Below, in pieces: positions 36,593 to 44,981 of a stretch of DNA of 51,529 nucleotides (its first letter is position 1; each line of letters starts with the position of its first letter). The stretch comes from Protofrankia sp. CiT1. Its GTDB lineage: Bacteria > Actinomycetota > Actinomycetes > Frankiales > Frankiaceae. The stretch spans positions 1-51,529 of the forward strand of contig NZ_CAKJTL010000159.1 of the NCBI RefSeq assembly GCF_917627385.1, in the 5' to 3' direction. A model generated the notes under the pieces. The model had not been told where the DNA came from. It was given only the letters and a program-made list of their open reading frames with translations, and did not search any database. A program made the translations under genes and the position numbers.

Positions 36593-37417
36593 TCAGCGGT
36601 TACCCGTGCGCACAGCCGTCTCAGCGCGGCTGTCCGCCGGATCGCCGTCATCCCGCTCTGCGCCGGCCAGCCCGTCGGGATGACAAGGATCGGCCGAACG
36701 CGCCTCCAACGCCTCGAAGGCGGCGGCGGCGGCGCGCTGCTCAGCCTCCTTCTTGCTCCCACCGTCACCATGGCCGAGGATTTCACCGGCCACGACGGCG
36801 CGGGCGGTGAACCGCTTGGCATGGTCCGGCCCGAACTCATCCACCTCGTACTCGGGCGGACCCAGCAACAGCACGGCGGTCCGTTCCTGCAACGAGGTTT
36901 TCCAGTCCAGCCCGGCACCCCGGCCCGCGGCCACGTCCAGCAGCGGGTCGAACAACCGGTGGACGAACTGGGACGCGACCTGCAGGCCGTCCAACCCGCC
37001 AGCCGACAGGTAGACCGCGCCAATCAGCGCCTCAAGGGTGTCCGCGAGGATGCTGGCCTTGTCCCGGCCTCCGGTGGTCTCCTCACCACGGCCCAACAGC
37101 AGGTACGGACCGATGCCGTTCTCCCCCAGCGTGCGGGCGACACCAGCGAGCGCACGCATGTTGACTACGGACGCGCGCTGCTTGGCGAGCTGTCCTTCCG
37201 GCAGGTCCGGATGACGGTGGAACAGGGCGTCGGTGACGACAAGGCTGAGCACGGAGTCCCCAAGGAACTCCAGCCGTTCGTTGGTCGGCAGGCCGCCCTG
37301 CTCGTAGGCGTATGAGCGGTGCGTAAGAGCCCGTTCGAGCAGGCCGACGTCGACCGGCACACCGAGCGCGGCCATCAGGCCGTCTCTGGGCGCGGGCGGT
37401 GGCAGGCCGCGGGTCAT
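36593..37417 (-). CDS. rnc: Ribonuclease III
   Basis: RNase III cleaves double-stranded RNA, including rRNA precursors. The 274-residue product has the family signature [20 protein letters not shown] (catalytic acidic residues), [16 protein letters not shown], and a C-terminal dsRNA-binding domain ([18 protein letters not shown] to [18 protein letters not shown]). The C-terminal 35 residues are an acidic tail. The ATG at 37417 overlaps the plsX-like stop by 4 bases (ATGA). Confidence 0.96.
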   Translation of the reverse strand: MTRGLPPPAPRDGLMAALGVPVDVGLLERALTHRSYAYEQGGLPTNERLEFLGDSVLSLVVTDALFHRHPDLPEGQLAKQRASVVNMRALAGVARTLGENGIGPYLLLGRGEETTGGRDKASILADTLEALIGAVYLSAGGLDGLQVASQFVHRLFDPLLDVAAGRGAGLDWKTSLQERTAVLLLGPPEYEVDEFGPDHAKRFTARAVVAGEILGHGDGGSKKEAEQRAAAAAFEALEARSADPCHPDGLAGAERDDGDPADSRAETAVRTGNR

Positions 37418-38388
37418 GCCGGCAGCCCGGCACGGATCCGGCGGTGGGTGACGAGCTCGGCGAGAGCCGCCCGCTGGCGCGGCACCCAACCTGCCTGATG
37501 TGCGGCAACCGCCTCGGCAATCGCGTGCGTGACTCCGGCCGCGGCCCCCTCGGGCCTGCCATCCACGACGACCACAATCCCGTCAACACCGACCACGAAT
37601 GCTCCCTCCCACGGCTGCCACCCCGACGACGTCCGCGGTAGCTGACCGACAACCTGCGCAACCGCTCGCAGAACCGACACCAGGACCGCCCCGGTGAAAC
37701 CATCACTGAGCACGACGTCAACGCTCCCGCCGGCCACCACCGTGGCCGCCTCGACAGCGCCCACGAAGTCAAACCCCAGCTCGGCGATAAGATCGCCGAC
37801 GCTCCCAGCAGCCGGTCGGCCCGGATCAGCCGGCCCCGCGGACAGCAGGCCGACCCTGGGCCGCGCCACACGCAGGCGGATTGTGGCGTAGGCCGCTCCG
37901 AGGACCGCGCACTGGGTGAGCTGGTCGGCGCTGATGTTCACGCCGGAGGCCGCGCCAGCATCCAGCAGGACCCTCGGCTCGGACGGCGAGCCGACGACCA
38001 CGGCAAGTGCCGGCCTCGTCGCCCCCGCGAGCGGGCCGAGGGTGAACGTCGCCGCGGCTGTGGCCGCGGCGACCGGGCCGGCCGACACCATGGCGTCGGC
38101 CACGCCGTCCCGCAATAGACGGGCCGCGACCCGCACCGTGGCGTCCCGCCTCGATCGCACCGCACGGGTCGCGTCCACGCCGGCACCTACCGTATAAGAA
38201 GCATCAACGATCCGTAGCCGGCTCTCGGCGTGCAGGCCGCGCTCGCGCAGCAGCGGCCCAGCGACCCGGGACGGGCCGACCAGGCTGACATTCAGGGTCG
38301 CGTCAGCGGCAAGCGCATGACCGACACCGTCAACGACCAGCTCCGGCGCGCCGTCTTCACCGGGCAGATCAACCGCCACATGTGTCAC
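37414..38388 (-). CDS. plsX: PlsX-like phosphate acyltransferase, divergent
   Basis: A 324-residue protein aligned by motif with PlsX, which makes acyl-phosphate from acyl-ACP for phospholipid synthesis. Recognisable parts are [18 protein letters not shown] at the start, [51 protein letters not shown] and [14 protein letters not shown]. Normally invariant places differ: VSAGNTGA is VSAGPVAA and the NIGEE..KG loop is [13 protein letters not shown]. The GTG at 38388 fits the family N-terminus; the open frame to 38553 runs through a MITE-like element only 5 bases upstream. Activity may be altered; the rpmF-plsX-rnc position is conserved. Confidence 0.72.
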   Translation of the reverse strand: MTHVAVDLPGEDGAPELVVDGVGHALAADATLNVSLVGPSRVAGPLLRERGLHAESRLRIVDASYTVGAGVDATRAVRSRRDATVRVAARLLRDGVADAMVSAGPVAAATAAATFTLGPLAGATRPALAVVVGSPSEPRVLLDAGAASGVNISADQLTQCAVLGAAYATIRLRVARPRVGLLSAGPADPGRPAAGSVGDLIAELGFDFVGAVEAATVVAGGSVDVVLSDGFTGAVLVSVLRAVAQVVGQLPRTSSGWQPWEGAFVVGVDGIVVVVDGRPEGAAAGVTHAIAEAVAAHQAGWVPRQRAALAELVTHRRIRAGLPA

Positions 38389-38392
38389 ACCA

Positions 38393-38600
38393 CTAAGAGC
38401 GCTTGGCAATAGGGGACGCGGTGTCGCGGGGCTGGGGCACGCACCTCGCCGCATCGCTCCCCGTCCATCGCTGCGCGATGGACGGGTACCCCGGCTCGTC
38501 GGTCGCCACCCAGCACCAGGGTGGCTCCCTTCTCCGCCTTGCGCCGCACACACCCCAGCCCCGCTCCTTGATCCACACCCCTATTACCGGGCGCTCTTAG
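38393..38600 (-). mobile_element. MITE-like element, family 2 (208 bp)
   Basis: The 23-base ends at 38393-38415 and 38578-38600 are inverted repeats matching at 20 of 23 positions (CTAAGAGCGC at one end, GCGCTCTTAG at the other). The symmetric CTA/TAG is compatible with a TA target duplication. Nested inverted repeats follow: GGGGCTGGGG (38428-38437) with CCCCAGCCCC (38553-38562), a perfect 11-bp stem CCCGTCCATCG/CGATGGACGGG (38460-38470 and 38476-38486), and GCCACCC/GGGTGGC (38505-38511 and 38519-38525). On the minus strand the core CGCAAGGCGGAGAAGG, loop TGGTGCT and CGACGA match family 1. It supplies the rpmF stop and lies 5 bases before the plsX-like start. Confidence 0.78.
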
Positions 38601-38767
38601 ACGTCGATGACCTGTCGATCGTTGTAACGACCGCAGGTCGGGCAGACCGTGTGCGGCCGGACCACGTGGCCGCGTGGGCACTTGGCCAGAGCGGGGGTCG
38701 TTGCCTTCCACTGAGCCCGCCGAGAGCGGGTGTTACTACGCGAGGTCCGGCGCTTCGGGACGGCCAC
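38597..38767 (-). CDS. rpmF: 50S ribosomal protein L32
   Basis: A 56-residue protein, (GTG) [20 protein letters not shown] then [20 protein letters not shown] and [15 protein letters not shown], the L32 signature. Metal ligands would be the Cys in KCPRGH and the CxxC in VCPTCG. The GTG at 38767 shares its first base with the TAG stop of the YceD gene (TAGTG), with GGAG upstream. The TAA stop (38597-38599) lies inside the inverted-repeat end of the MITE-like element. Confidence 0.95.
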   Translation of the reverse strand: MAVPKRRTSRSNTRSRRAQWKATTPALAKCPRGHVVRPHTVCPTCGRYNDRQVIDV

Positions 38768-39351
38768 TAGTCCTTCTCCTTGTTATCGATCAATGCTGAA
38801 TTCTCGACCAGCGATGGAAGTGCCGCCCACCTGGGGTCGACCTGTTCATGGGTATGGCCAGGCTCAAGGTCGTCCAGTCGCGCGCCGCAGTCGACGCACA
38901 GACCCGCACAGTCCGGCCGGCAGCAGGGTGACAGCGGCAGGTTGAGCACCAACGCGTCACGCAGCGCCGGAAGCAGATCAATATGGTCGTTCACGATCTG
39001 CGGACAGTCGTCGTCATCGACGTCGCCCACGACCCGGTCGGGATAGTAGAACAGCTCCCGGATGTCAACCGCCGCCTCGTCCTCGAAGGGGTCGAGACAA
39101 CGCGAGCACTCGCCCGCCAACGGCGTGGACGCCGTGCCGCTGACCAGCACGCCTTCCATCACGGATTCCAGCCGCACAGCCAGCTCAATAAGCGCGCCCG
39201 GCGAAACCTTGATCATTTCGTTTCCCAGCTCCGCCGGCGCGGGAACCTGTGTCACGACATGCTTCATGGAACCCGCGCGACGGCCCAGCTCGCGAATGTC
39301 AAGTACGAGCGGGCCACGAGGGCTCCGGCGATGGGATGACGGCCCGGTCAT
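38767..39351 (-). CDS. yceD: YceD/DUF177 family protein
   Basis: A 194-residue protein with the DUF177 pattern: [19 protein letters not shown] at the start, [20 protein letters not shown], and a C-terminal Cys cluster [19 protein letters not shown]. The family is nearly always directly upstream of rpmF and is linked to 23S rRNA accumulation in bacteria and plants. Here it overlaps rpmF by one base. The ATG at 39351 is chosen; the frame is open to 39459, with an ATG at 39402 also possible. Confidence 0.9.
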   Translation of the reverse strand: MTGPSSHRRSPRGPLVLDIRELGRRAGSMKHVVTQVPAPAELGNEMIKVSPGALIELAVRLESVMEGVLVSGTASTPLAGECSRCLDPFEDEAAVDIRELFYYPDRVVGDVDDDDCPQIVNDHIDLLPALRDALVLNLPLSPCCRPDCAGLCVDCGARLDDLEPGHTHEQVDPRWAALPSLVENSALIDNKEKD

Positions 39352-39731
39352 GGGTGGAGTGCCTGTCCTTGCCACGAAAATACTGGATTCACAACTCTCG
39401 AACATCACAAAACGACAGACTCGGCCCGGACTCAGCTCAGGTTCGGATGGCTGCCCCACCCGCCGCTCCGGACGCAGACCGCAAGCTTATCCGATCGTCC
39501 AGGCTGGCGGCGGTGCGGCCGTCGTGACTCCTCGCCAACCGGCGGGACCGACCACGCTCGGCTACAGGGAGCGAGGCGAGACCTCTGGGCGGCGCCCCTC
39601 GAAGGCCGCGAGCTTCCCGGCGACGCGGGCGCCGGGCTCCGGCCGGGCGGCCTTGGCCGCGTCCCGCGAACGCGGCCAGTGGTTCAGTGGTTCAGCTATC
39701 GCGCCACCGTTCGCCCACTACCGTTATCGCG
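39352..39731. other. Intergenic region between yceD and coaD
   Basis: This 380-base gap shows no gene with a family resemblance. It has a GTGGTTCA direct doublet near 39678-39694 and a CTATCGCGCCACCGTT/CTACCGTTATCGCGC partial repeat near 39700-39735. I see no MITE-like ends here. It probably contains the yceD-rpmF promoter. Confidence 0.4.
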
Positions 39732-40208
39732 CTACTGGGCGAGACGCTCCCGCAACTGCTTGAGTACAAGATCCGGCACCAGCCCGGAGACGTCCCCGCC
39801 GTAGGTGGCGACCTCCTTGACCAGGCTTGACGACAGAAAGGCGTACTGCGGGTTCGTGCTCATGAACAGGGTTTCGACGCCCGCGAGCGAATGGTTCATC
39901 TGGGCCATCTGCAGTTCGTAGTCGAAGTCACTGACCGCGCGCAGGCCCTTGACGATGGCCTGGATGCCACGGGCCCGGCAAAAGTCGACAAGCAGGCCAT
40001 GAGAGGACTCGACCAGCACGTTGGAATGCTCGCGCGCCGCCTCACGGATCAGTTCGATCCGCTCGTCCACGGTGAAGAGGTTGGCCTTGCTCTTGTTGAT
40101 GAGCACAGCCACGACAACCTCGTCGAAGAGCCGGCTGGCACGGCCGATGATATCAAGGTGACCGTTGGTGACCGGGTCGAAGGAACCAGGACAGACAGCC
40201 TTTCTCAT
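39732..40208 (-). CDS. coaD: Phosphopantetheine adenylyltransferase
   Basis: CoaD makes dephospho-CoA from 4'-phosphopantetheine and ATP. The 158-residue product has the nucleotidyl-transferase start [20 protein letters not shown] (NGH in place of the T/HxGH motif), [19 protein letters not shown] and [15 protein letters not shown]. It overlaps the rsmD stop by 4 bases (ATGA), a common rsmD-coaD arrangement. Confidence 0.96.
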   Translation of the reverse strand: MRKAVCPGSFDPVTNGHLDIIGRASRLFDEVVVAVLINKSKANLFTVDERIELIREAAREHSNVLVESSHGLLVDFCRARGIQAIVKGLRAVSDFDYELQMAQMNHSLAGVETLFMSTNPQYAFLSSSLVKEVATYGGDVSGLVPDLVLKQLRERLAQ

Positions 40209-40762
40209 GATCCGAAACCGTACCAGAGCGTCGCCTCGCCATACGTCCGATTACGTATCGCAACAAGACCATCTGGCCAGTCGAACTGCCCACCGCGCCG
40301 CGATCGCTCCACAACACATATACCATCTGGACACAGCCAGGAATGGGCAAGCAGGCGAGTGAGCACGGCTGTCAACTCTACGTTAGACACATTATACGGA
40401 GGGTCCAGAAACACCACGTCAAAAGCATGCCCAGGTATGGTCTCCACCACACGCTGAACAGGCTGGCAGATGATCTCCGCGCCGGTGAGCCCAAGGGTCG
40501 CGGCGTTCGCGCGCAGCGTGTGGGTAACAGCGGGCTCCTGATCAACGAGCAGGGCGTGCGACGCCCCCCTCGACAACGCTTCGAAGCCGACCGCGCCGCT
40601 GCCAGCATAGAGATCGGCGAACCGCGCGCCGCGCAGCTCCACAATCGATGTGAGCGTGTTGAACAGCCCCTCCCGCGCCCGGTCCGATGTCGGGCGGGTC
40701 CGCTCGCCCGGCGGTACCCGGATGGGTCGCCCGCGCGCGGTACCACCGATGATCCGCGTCAT
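40205..40762 (-). CDS. rsmD: 16S rRNA (guanine966-N2)-methyltransferase
   Basis: RsmD methylates G966 of 16S rRNA. The 185-residue product starts [20 protein letters not shown]. It has the DxxREGLFN-type motif [15 protein letters not shown], the SAM-binding [20 protein letters not shown] and catalytic motif [12 protein letters not shown]. It overlaps recG upstream and coaD downstream by 4 bases each. Confidence 0.95.
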   Translation of the reverse strand: MTRIIGGTARGRPIRVPPGERTRPTSDRAREGLFNTLTSIVELRGARFADLYAGSGAVGFEALSRGASHALLVDQEPAVTHTLRANAATLGLTGAEIICQPVQRVVETIPGHAFDVVFLDPPYNVSNVELTAVLTRLLAHSWLCPDGICVVERSRRGGQFDWPDGLVAIRNRTYGEATLWYGFGS

Positions 40763-43029
40763 CCCTTCTCCAGATAGGCGGCCGTACTCTCATCGAGCGT
40801 CGCCGCGAGTGCGGCGGCCAGGGCCGGCTGCGCCGACAGCTGCGGATCAACGCACATCAGGGCCGTCGCCTCGTCCCGCGCGGACCGGATCAGTTCCTCA
40901 TCCTTGAGCAGCTCCAGCAAGCGCAGCGATCGGCGACCACCGGACTGGGCCGCGCCCAGCACGTCGCCCTCGCGCCGCTGCGCGAGGTCGAGGCGGGCGA
41001 GCTGCGCACCGTCGGCGGTGGCGGCCACCGCGGCCAGCCGCTCCCAGGCGGGCGATCCGTGTTCGGCCTCGGTGTACAGCAGGCACCACCCAGGCGCGCT
41101 GCCACGCCCAACCCGGCCCCGCAGCTGATGCAGCTGGGAAATGCCGAAACGGTCGGCATCCGCGATGACCATCACGGTCGCGTTGGGCACATCGACCCCG
41201 ACCTCGATCACCGTGGTGGCCACGAGAACATCGATGTCACCCGCCGCGAACTTCGTCATGACCTCGTCCTTGTCATCCGGGCGCAGGCGGCCGTGCAACG
41301 CCGCGGCCCGGAGCCCGACGAGCTCGGTGTCACGCAACGCCGGGAGCAGGTCGAGCACGGCTGCACTCGGCCTACGCCCGTCCTCGGACCCGGCCGTGGC
41401 GTCCCACGTGTCCCCGTCGATCATGCCTGGCGGCGCACCGCCGGAGAAAGCGGCCAAGGAGCCAGGCAGGACGCCATCGGCAGCATCGGGCGGAGCGTCG
41501 GCGGCGGCATCATCCTCGCCGATCCGCGGGCAGACGACATACGCCTGATGGCCCTTGGCAACCTCGTCCCGGACACGGCCCCACATCCGGTCCGTCCAGA
41601 CCTTGTTGGTCGCGGGCACGACGAACGAGGCGATCGGCGACCGGCCGGCGGGCAGCTCGGTCAGAGTGGAAACCTCCAGATCACCGAAAACGGTCATCGC
41701 GACCGTGCGCGGGATCGGCGTGGCCGTCATCACCAGCACATGCGGCGGACGGGCGGACCGGGAGCGCAGCGCGTCCCGCTGCTCGACCCCGAAACGGTGC
41801 TGTTCGTCCACGACGACCAAGGCGAGGTCGCGGAAGGTCACCGACTCCTCCAGGAGCGCATGTGTCCCCACCACCAGGCCGGCGCTGCCATCCGCCACCG
41901 CCCCGAGCGCCTCGCGCCGCGACCTCACCCCGAGAGAACCCGTCACCAGCACGATCCTCGTCGCCAGTGGCGCGGCGTCCAGCTCACCTGCCTGTCCCAA
42001 CGGACCGAGCAGGTTACGCAGACTGCGTAGATGCTGGCTGGCAAGTGTCTCGGTGGGCGCGAGCAGCACCGCCTGACCGCCCGCGTCCACCGCGGCGAGC
42101 ATGGCCCGCAACGCCACCACGGTCTTGCCGGAACCAACCTCGCCCTGCAACAGCCGGTGCATCGGGAACGGCCGGGCAATCTCGGCCTTGATGGTCTCGC
42201 CGACCGCGCGCTGGCCGGCGGTCAGCGGGAACGGCAATGCCGCGTCGAACGCCGCCAGCAGACCGTCCGCCCGAGGAACCCGCGCTGTCGCCGCTGTCTG
42301 CTCGTTGTCGAGTCGACGCCGCGCGAGCGCGACCTGCAGGATAAGCGCCTCGTCCCATTTCAGGCGAAGCCGGCCACGGGCAACCTCCGCCCACGACGAC
42401 GGTTGGTGGACGAGGCGGTAGGCATCGAGCAGGCCTACCAACCGGTACTTGTCCCGAATGGCCGCGGGCAGCGGATCGTCGAGCTCGGTGAGCCCGGCGA
42501 GCAGGATTCGCACGCAGCTGCCAATCTTCCAGCTGGGCAGTTTCACCGCCGACGGGTAGATCGGGACGAGACCGCTCGCAAAGCTCTCAGCGCCGCCGTG
42601 CGTCCCCGGATCAGCGCTCTCAGCGTCCAGCAGGTGCACCTCGGGATTGGTCAGTTGCCGCCGGCCGCGGTACTCCTCCACCTTGCCCGCGAACAGCGCG
42701 GTGACGCCCTGCCGTAGGTTTCGCTCCTGCCAGACCTGATTGAAGAACGTCAGCAGGAGGTTGTGGCTGCCGTCGGTGACGGTGACGGTGAGCATGGAGC
42801 GTCTGCGCTCCCGCATCGGACGCCGCTTCACGCTGACGACCTGTGCCTGCACCGTGACCACCTCCCCGACAGCCAGGTTCGCGAGGTCGGTCAGTTCACC
42901 GCGTTCGTGATAACGCCGGGGCAGATGCGCAAGCAGGTCACCGCTTGTCTCCAGGCTCAGAGCATCGGCGAGCGCGGTGGCCGTTGCCGCGCCCACCACG
43001 TCCCGCAGCCGCGTCGTCTGGTCGATCAC
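40759..43029 (-). CDS. recG: ATP-dependent DNA helicase RecG
   Basis: RecG remodels stalled forks and Holliday junctions. The 756-residue product has an N-terminal wedge/OB domain (YHERGELTDLANLAVGEVVT) and SF2 helicase motifs: Walker A LLQGEVGSGKTVVALRAML, DEAH-type VVVDEQHRFGVEQRDALRSR, TATPIPRTVAMTVFGDLE and QLHQLRGRVGRGSAPGWC. A Gly/Ala/Asp-rich insert (DDAAADAPPDAADGVLPGSL) splits the second helicase domain. The GTG at 43029 has AGGA upstream; the longer frame to 43059 adds 10 residues without support. Confidence 0.95.
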   Translation of the reverse strand: MIDQTTRLRDVVGAATATALADALSLETSGDLLAHLPRRYHERGELTDLANLAVGEVVTVQAQVVSVKRRPMRERRRSMLTVTVTDGSHNLLLTFFNQVWQERNLRQGVTALFAGKVEEYRGRRQLTNPEVHLLDAESADPGTHGGAESFASGLVPIYPSAVKLPSWKIGSCVRILLAGLTELDDPLPAAIRDKYRLVGLLDAYRLVHQPSSWAEVARGRLRLKWDEALILQVALARRRLDNEQTAATARVPRADGLLAAFDAALPFPLTAGQRAVGETIKAEIARPFPMHRLLQGEVGSGKTVVALRAMLAAVDAGGQAVLLAPTETLASQHLRSLRNLLGPLGQAGELDAAPLATRIVLVTGSLGVRSRREALGAVADGSAGLVVGTHALLEESVTFRDLALVVVDEQHRFGVEQRDALRSRSARPPHVLVMTATPIPRTVAMTVFGDLEVSTLTELPAGRSPIASFVVPATNKVWTDRMWGRVRDEVAKGHQAYVVCPRIGEDDAAADAPPDAADGVLPGSLAAFSGGAPPGMIDGDTWDATAGSEDGRRPSAAVLDLLPALRDTELVGLRAAALHGRLRPDDKDEVMTKFAAGDIDVLVATTVIEVGVDVPNATVMVIADADRFGISQLHQLRGRVGRGSAPGWCLLYTEAEHGSPAWERLAAVAATADGAQLARLDLAQRREGDVLGAAQSGGRRSLRLLELLKDEELIRSARDEATALMCVDPQLSAQPALAAALAATLDESTAAYLEKG

Positions 43030-43413
43030 ACACCCGATCCTGCCTGACGGCGCCGACAACTTTCAGGTCCCACAGCATCCGATGCCAGACCCCGCCATCC
43101 GGACCCAGTCCGGAAGAAGGCTGACGAACAACGAAGAACAGGTCGGCGGCAGCATCTGAAGTGGTCCGGCTCTGGTAGCCAGCGGCACCCGGCTGGTAGC
43201 GCGGACATAGCGGTTCGTACGCGGTCGCCGGGCACAAGCCGGTCCGCAGAGTGACGGTGATCGAGCTGTGCCCGTAACCATAGTGGCTGGTGGTTCAACA
43301 CTTGCTGGGAGGCAAGCCTCAACGCTGTATCCGCACCGCTCTGTGGCCGGGCGGGCCGGATCCCGATATATGACACTGTTCGCACCACCCACACCCACCT
43401 GTACGGTGCGGCC
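43030..43413. other. Intergenic region between recG and the Rpn-like gene
   Basis: The two flanking genes are divergent and this 384-base gap should hold both promoters. I saw no gene, no tRNA fold and no MITE-like ends. Base composition is slightly lower in GC near 43350-43400 (CGATATATGACACTG), a possible promoter for the plus-strand gene. Confidence 0.4.
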
Positions 43414-44388
43414 ATGCCGAATCCGTCCACACCCCACGACGCGGTGTTCCGCCGGATCCTCAGCACACCCTCAAACGCCGCATCACACCTACGAGCAACG
43501 CTACCAACAGCCCTCACCACCCGACTCAACCTCGATCAGCTAGTCCTCGTCCCCGGCAGCCTGATCGACGCCACCCTCCGATGGCGACACACCGACCTGC
43601 TGTTCACCGTCCCACTCGACGGCCGCACAGCCTTCGTCTACATACTCATCGAGCACCAAAGCAGCAACGACCCCCTGATGGCATTCCGCATGCTGCGCTA
43701 CGTCATACGTATCTGGGACCGCCACCTCGGCGATCACCCCACAACAACCCGGCTACCAGCCGTACTCCCCCTCGTCGTACACCACAACGAACAAGCATGG
43801 ACCGCACCACTCGAAGTAGCCGACCTGATCGACCTGGACGACCACGACCGTGCCGCCGGCTGGAAGGACCACCTACCCCGGTTCCGGTTCCTCCTCGACG
43901 ACCTGGTCCGCATCGACGAACGACAACTACGGCAACGCCCCCTGACACACGCGACACGACTCACCCTGCTCCTCCTCAAAATCGCCCCCGGAAATCCCCA
44001 GCTGGCCTCAGATCTACAGCCATGGGTAGACGAGCTACGCGCAGTGCTGGCCGGCCCCGACGGTAAGGAGGAGTTCACAGCGCTCCTGCGTTACATTGAT
44101 CTGGTCGGGGACGCGGACACCCATGACCAGCTACATGATCTGATGGCCGCTGTCGGTCCTGACGCGGAGGAGGCCTACATGACCATCGCGGAGACCCTCA
44201 AAGCCGAAGGCCGCGCCGAGGGCCGCGCCGAGGGCCGCGCCGAGACGCTGCTCCAGCTGCTGGCCCTCAAGTTCGGTCCACTTCCCGAACCGGTACTTAC
44301 CACTGTCCGCAACGCCTCCACCGACAAGCTCCAGGCCTGGACCGCCCGCGTCCTGACCACCGACAGCCTCAACAAGCTCCTCGACTGA
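43414..44388 (+). CDS. Rpn/YhgA-like PD-(D/E)XK nuclease
   Basis: A 324-residue protein of the Rpn/YhgA family (formerly transposase_31), nucleases linked to RecA-independent recombination. Motifs are PHDAVFRRILSTPSNAASHL, catalytic Asp in RWRHTDLLFTVPLDG and the E-x-Q in FVYILIEHQSSNDPLMAFRM, followed by LPAVLPLVVHHNEQAW. Near residue 264 lies AEGRAEGRAEGRAE, made by a 12-base repeat (44203-44238), typical of this family's linker. The ATG is preceded by GTGCGGCC without a clear site. It is on the plus strand and uses many CCA/ACA/CTA codons unlike its neighbours, so it looks acquired. Confidence 0.85.
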   Translation: MPNPSTPHDAVFRRILSTPSNAASHLRATLPTALTTRLNLDQLVLVPGSLIDATLRWRHTDLLFTVPLDGRTAFVYILIEHQSSNDPLMAFRMLRYVIRIWDRHLGDHPTTTRLPAVLPLVVHHNEQAWTAPLEVADLIDLDDHDRAAGWKDHLPRFRFLLDDLVRIDERQLRQRPLTHATRLTLLLLKIAPGNPQLASDLQPWVDELRAVLAGPDGKEEFTALLRYIDLVGDADTHDQLHDLMAAVGPDAEEAYMTIAETLKAEGRAEGRAEGRAETLLQLLALKFGPLPEPVLTTVRNASTDKLQAWTARVLTTDSLNKLLD

Positions 44389-44730
44389 CCAACAGGCACA
44401 CCACAAAGCCTGTTCCTTGATCTGCCGTACGTCACGAGTCGGCCATCAAGGCCACTCACGCGCCCATGAGAGTCACCGCGAAATGGTGGCGCCACGTGGT
44501 GTGACCACGCGACGGTGAGCGGACCTCGCTCGCCGGTCCGGCCCCGTGCCTGGACATCGACCTCGACGAGGAGTGCGGTGGAACGCGCGATCACCGAGGC
44601 CGGTGCAGTCTCGTCTTCAGCCGGCCCAAGCGGCTTGGGCCACAAGCGCACACGGTTTGCTGAAGGAGTCACCCCGCGGCAGACGGTCCCACCGCGTTAG
44701 CCGGACATCGGTGGGGTACCCTCGGTTGAC
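44389..44730. other. Region between the Rpn-like gene and rpmB
   Basis: No gene is visible. The left part has CCTTGAT/ATCAAGG arms (44415-44421 and 44445-44451) with an inner GCCG/CGGC pair, a plausible terminator for the Rpn-like gene. TTGACT at 44726-44731 is a candidate -35 for rpmB, but the nearest TATGAT is only 13 bases away, so I do not call a promoter. Confidence 0.45.
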
Positions 44731-44746
44731 TACCGCGCACGCGGTA
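44731..44746. promoter_or_regulatory. Perfect palindrome upstream of rpmB
   Basis: TACCGCG-CA-CGCGGTA is a dyad with 7-base arms, 33 bases before the rpmB start codon and just after a TTGACT. Its position is that of an operator covering the promoter or a small hairpin in the leader. No protein can be assigned. Confidence 0.45.
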
Positions 44747-44778
44747 TGATCATTACTATCTTCCGGCGGAGTGTTCTC

Positions 44779-44967
44779 GTGTCTTCGGTGTGTGACGTCT
44801 GCGGCAAGGGGCCGGGCTTCGGCATGTCGGTCTCCCACTCCCACCGGCGCACGCGGCGGCGCTGGAACCCCAACATCCAGACCGTGCATGCGCTCATCGG
44901 CAAAACGCCCAAGCGTCTCAACGTGTGCACTTCCTGCATTAAGGCTGGCAAGGTCACCCGCGCGTAG
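44779..44967 (+). CDS. rpmB: 50S ribosomal protein L28 (zinc-binding form)
   Basis: A 62-residue protein: (GTG) [20 protein letters not shown], then [20 protein letters not shown] and [16 protein letters not shown]. Two CxxC pairs mark the C+ (zinc) form of L28. The GTG at 44779 has GGCGGAG 8 bases upstream; the frame from 44746 is longer but not conserved. It is divergent from recG, as in other actinobacteria, with the Rpn-like gene inserted between. It is convergent with thiD. Confidence 0.95.
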   Translation: MSSVCDVCGKGPGFGMSVSHSHRRTRRRWNPNIQTVHALIGKTPKRLNVCTSCIKAGKVTRA

Positions 44968-44981
44968 CGTCGGGCGCGGGT

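Noticed and set aside
38389-38553. N-terminal extension of the plsX-like gene
   Set aside because: It translates the family 2 element; PlsX similarity begins at the GTG at 38388.
44726-44750. TTGACT and TATGAT as an rpmB promoter
   Set aside because: The spacing is 13 bases, too short for a sigma70-type promoter.
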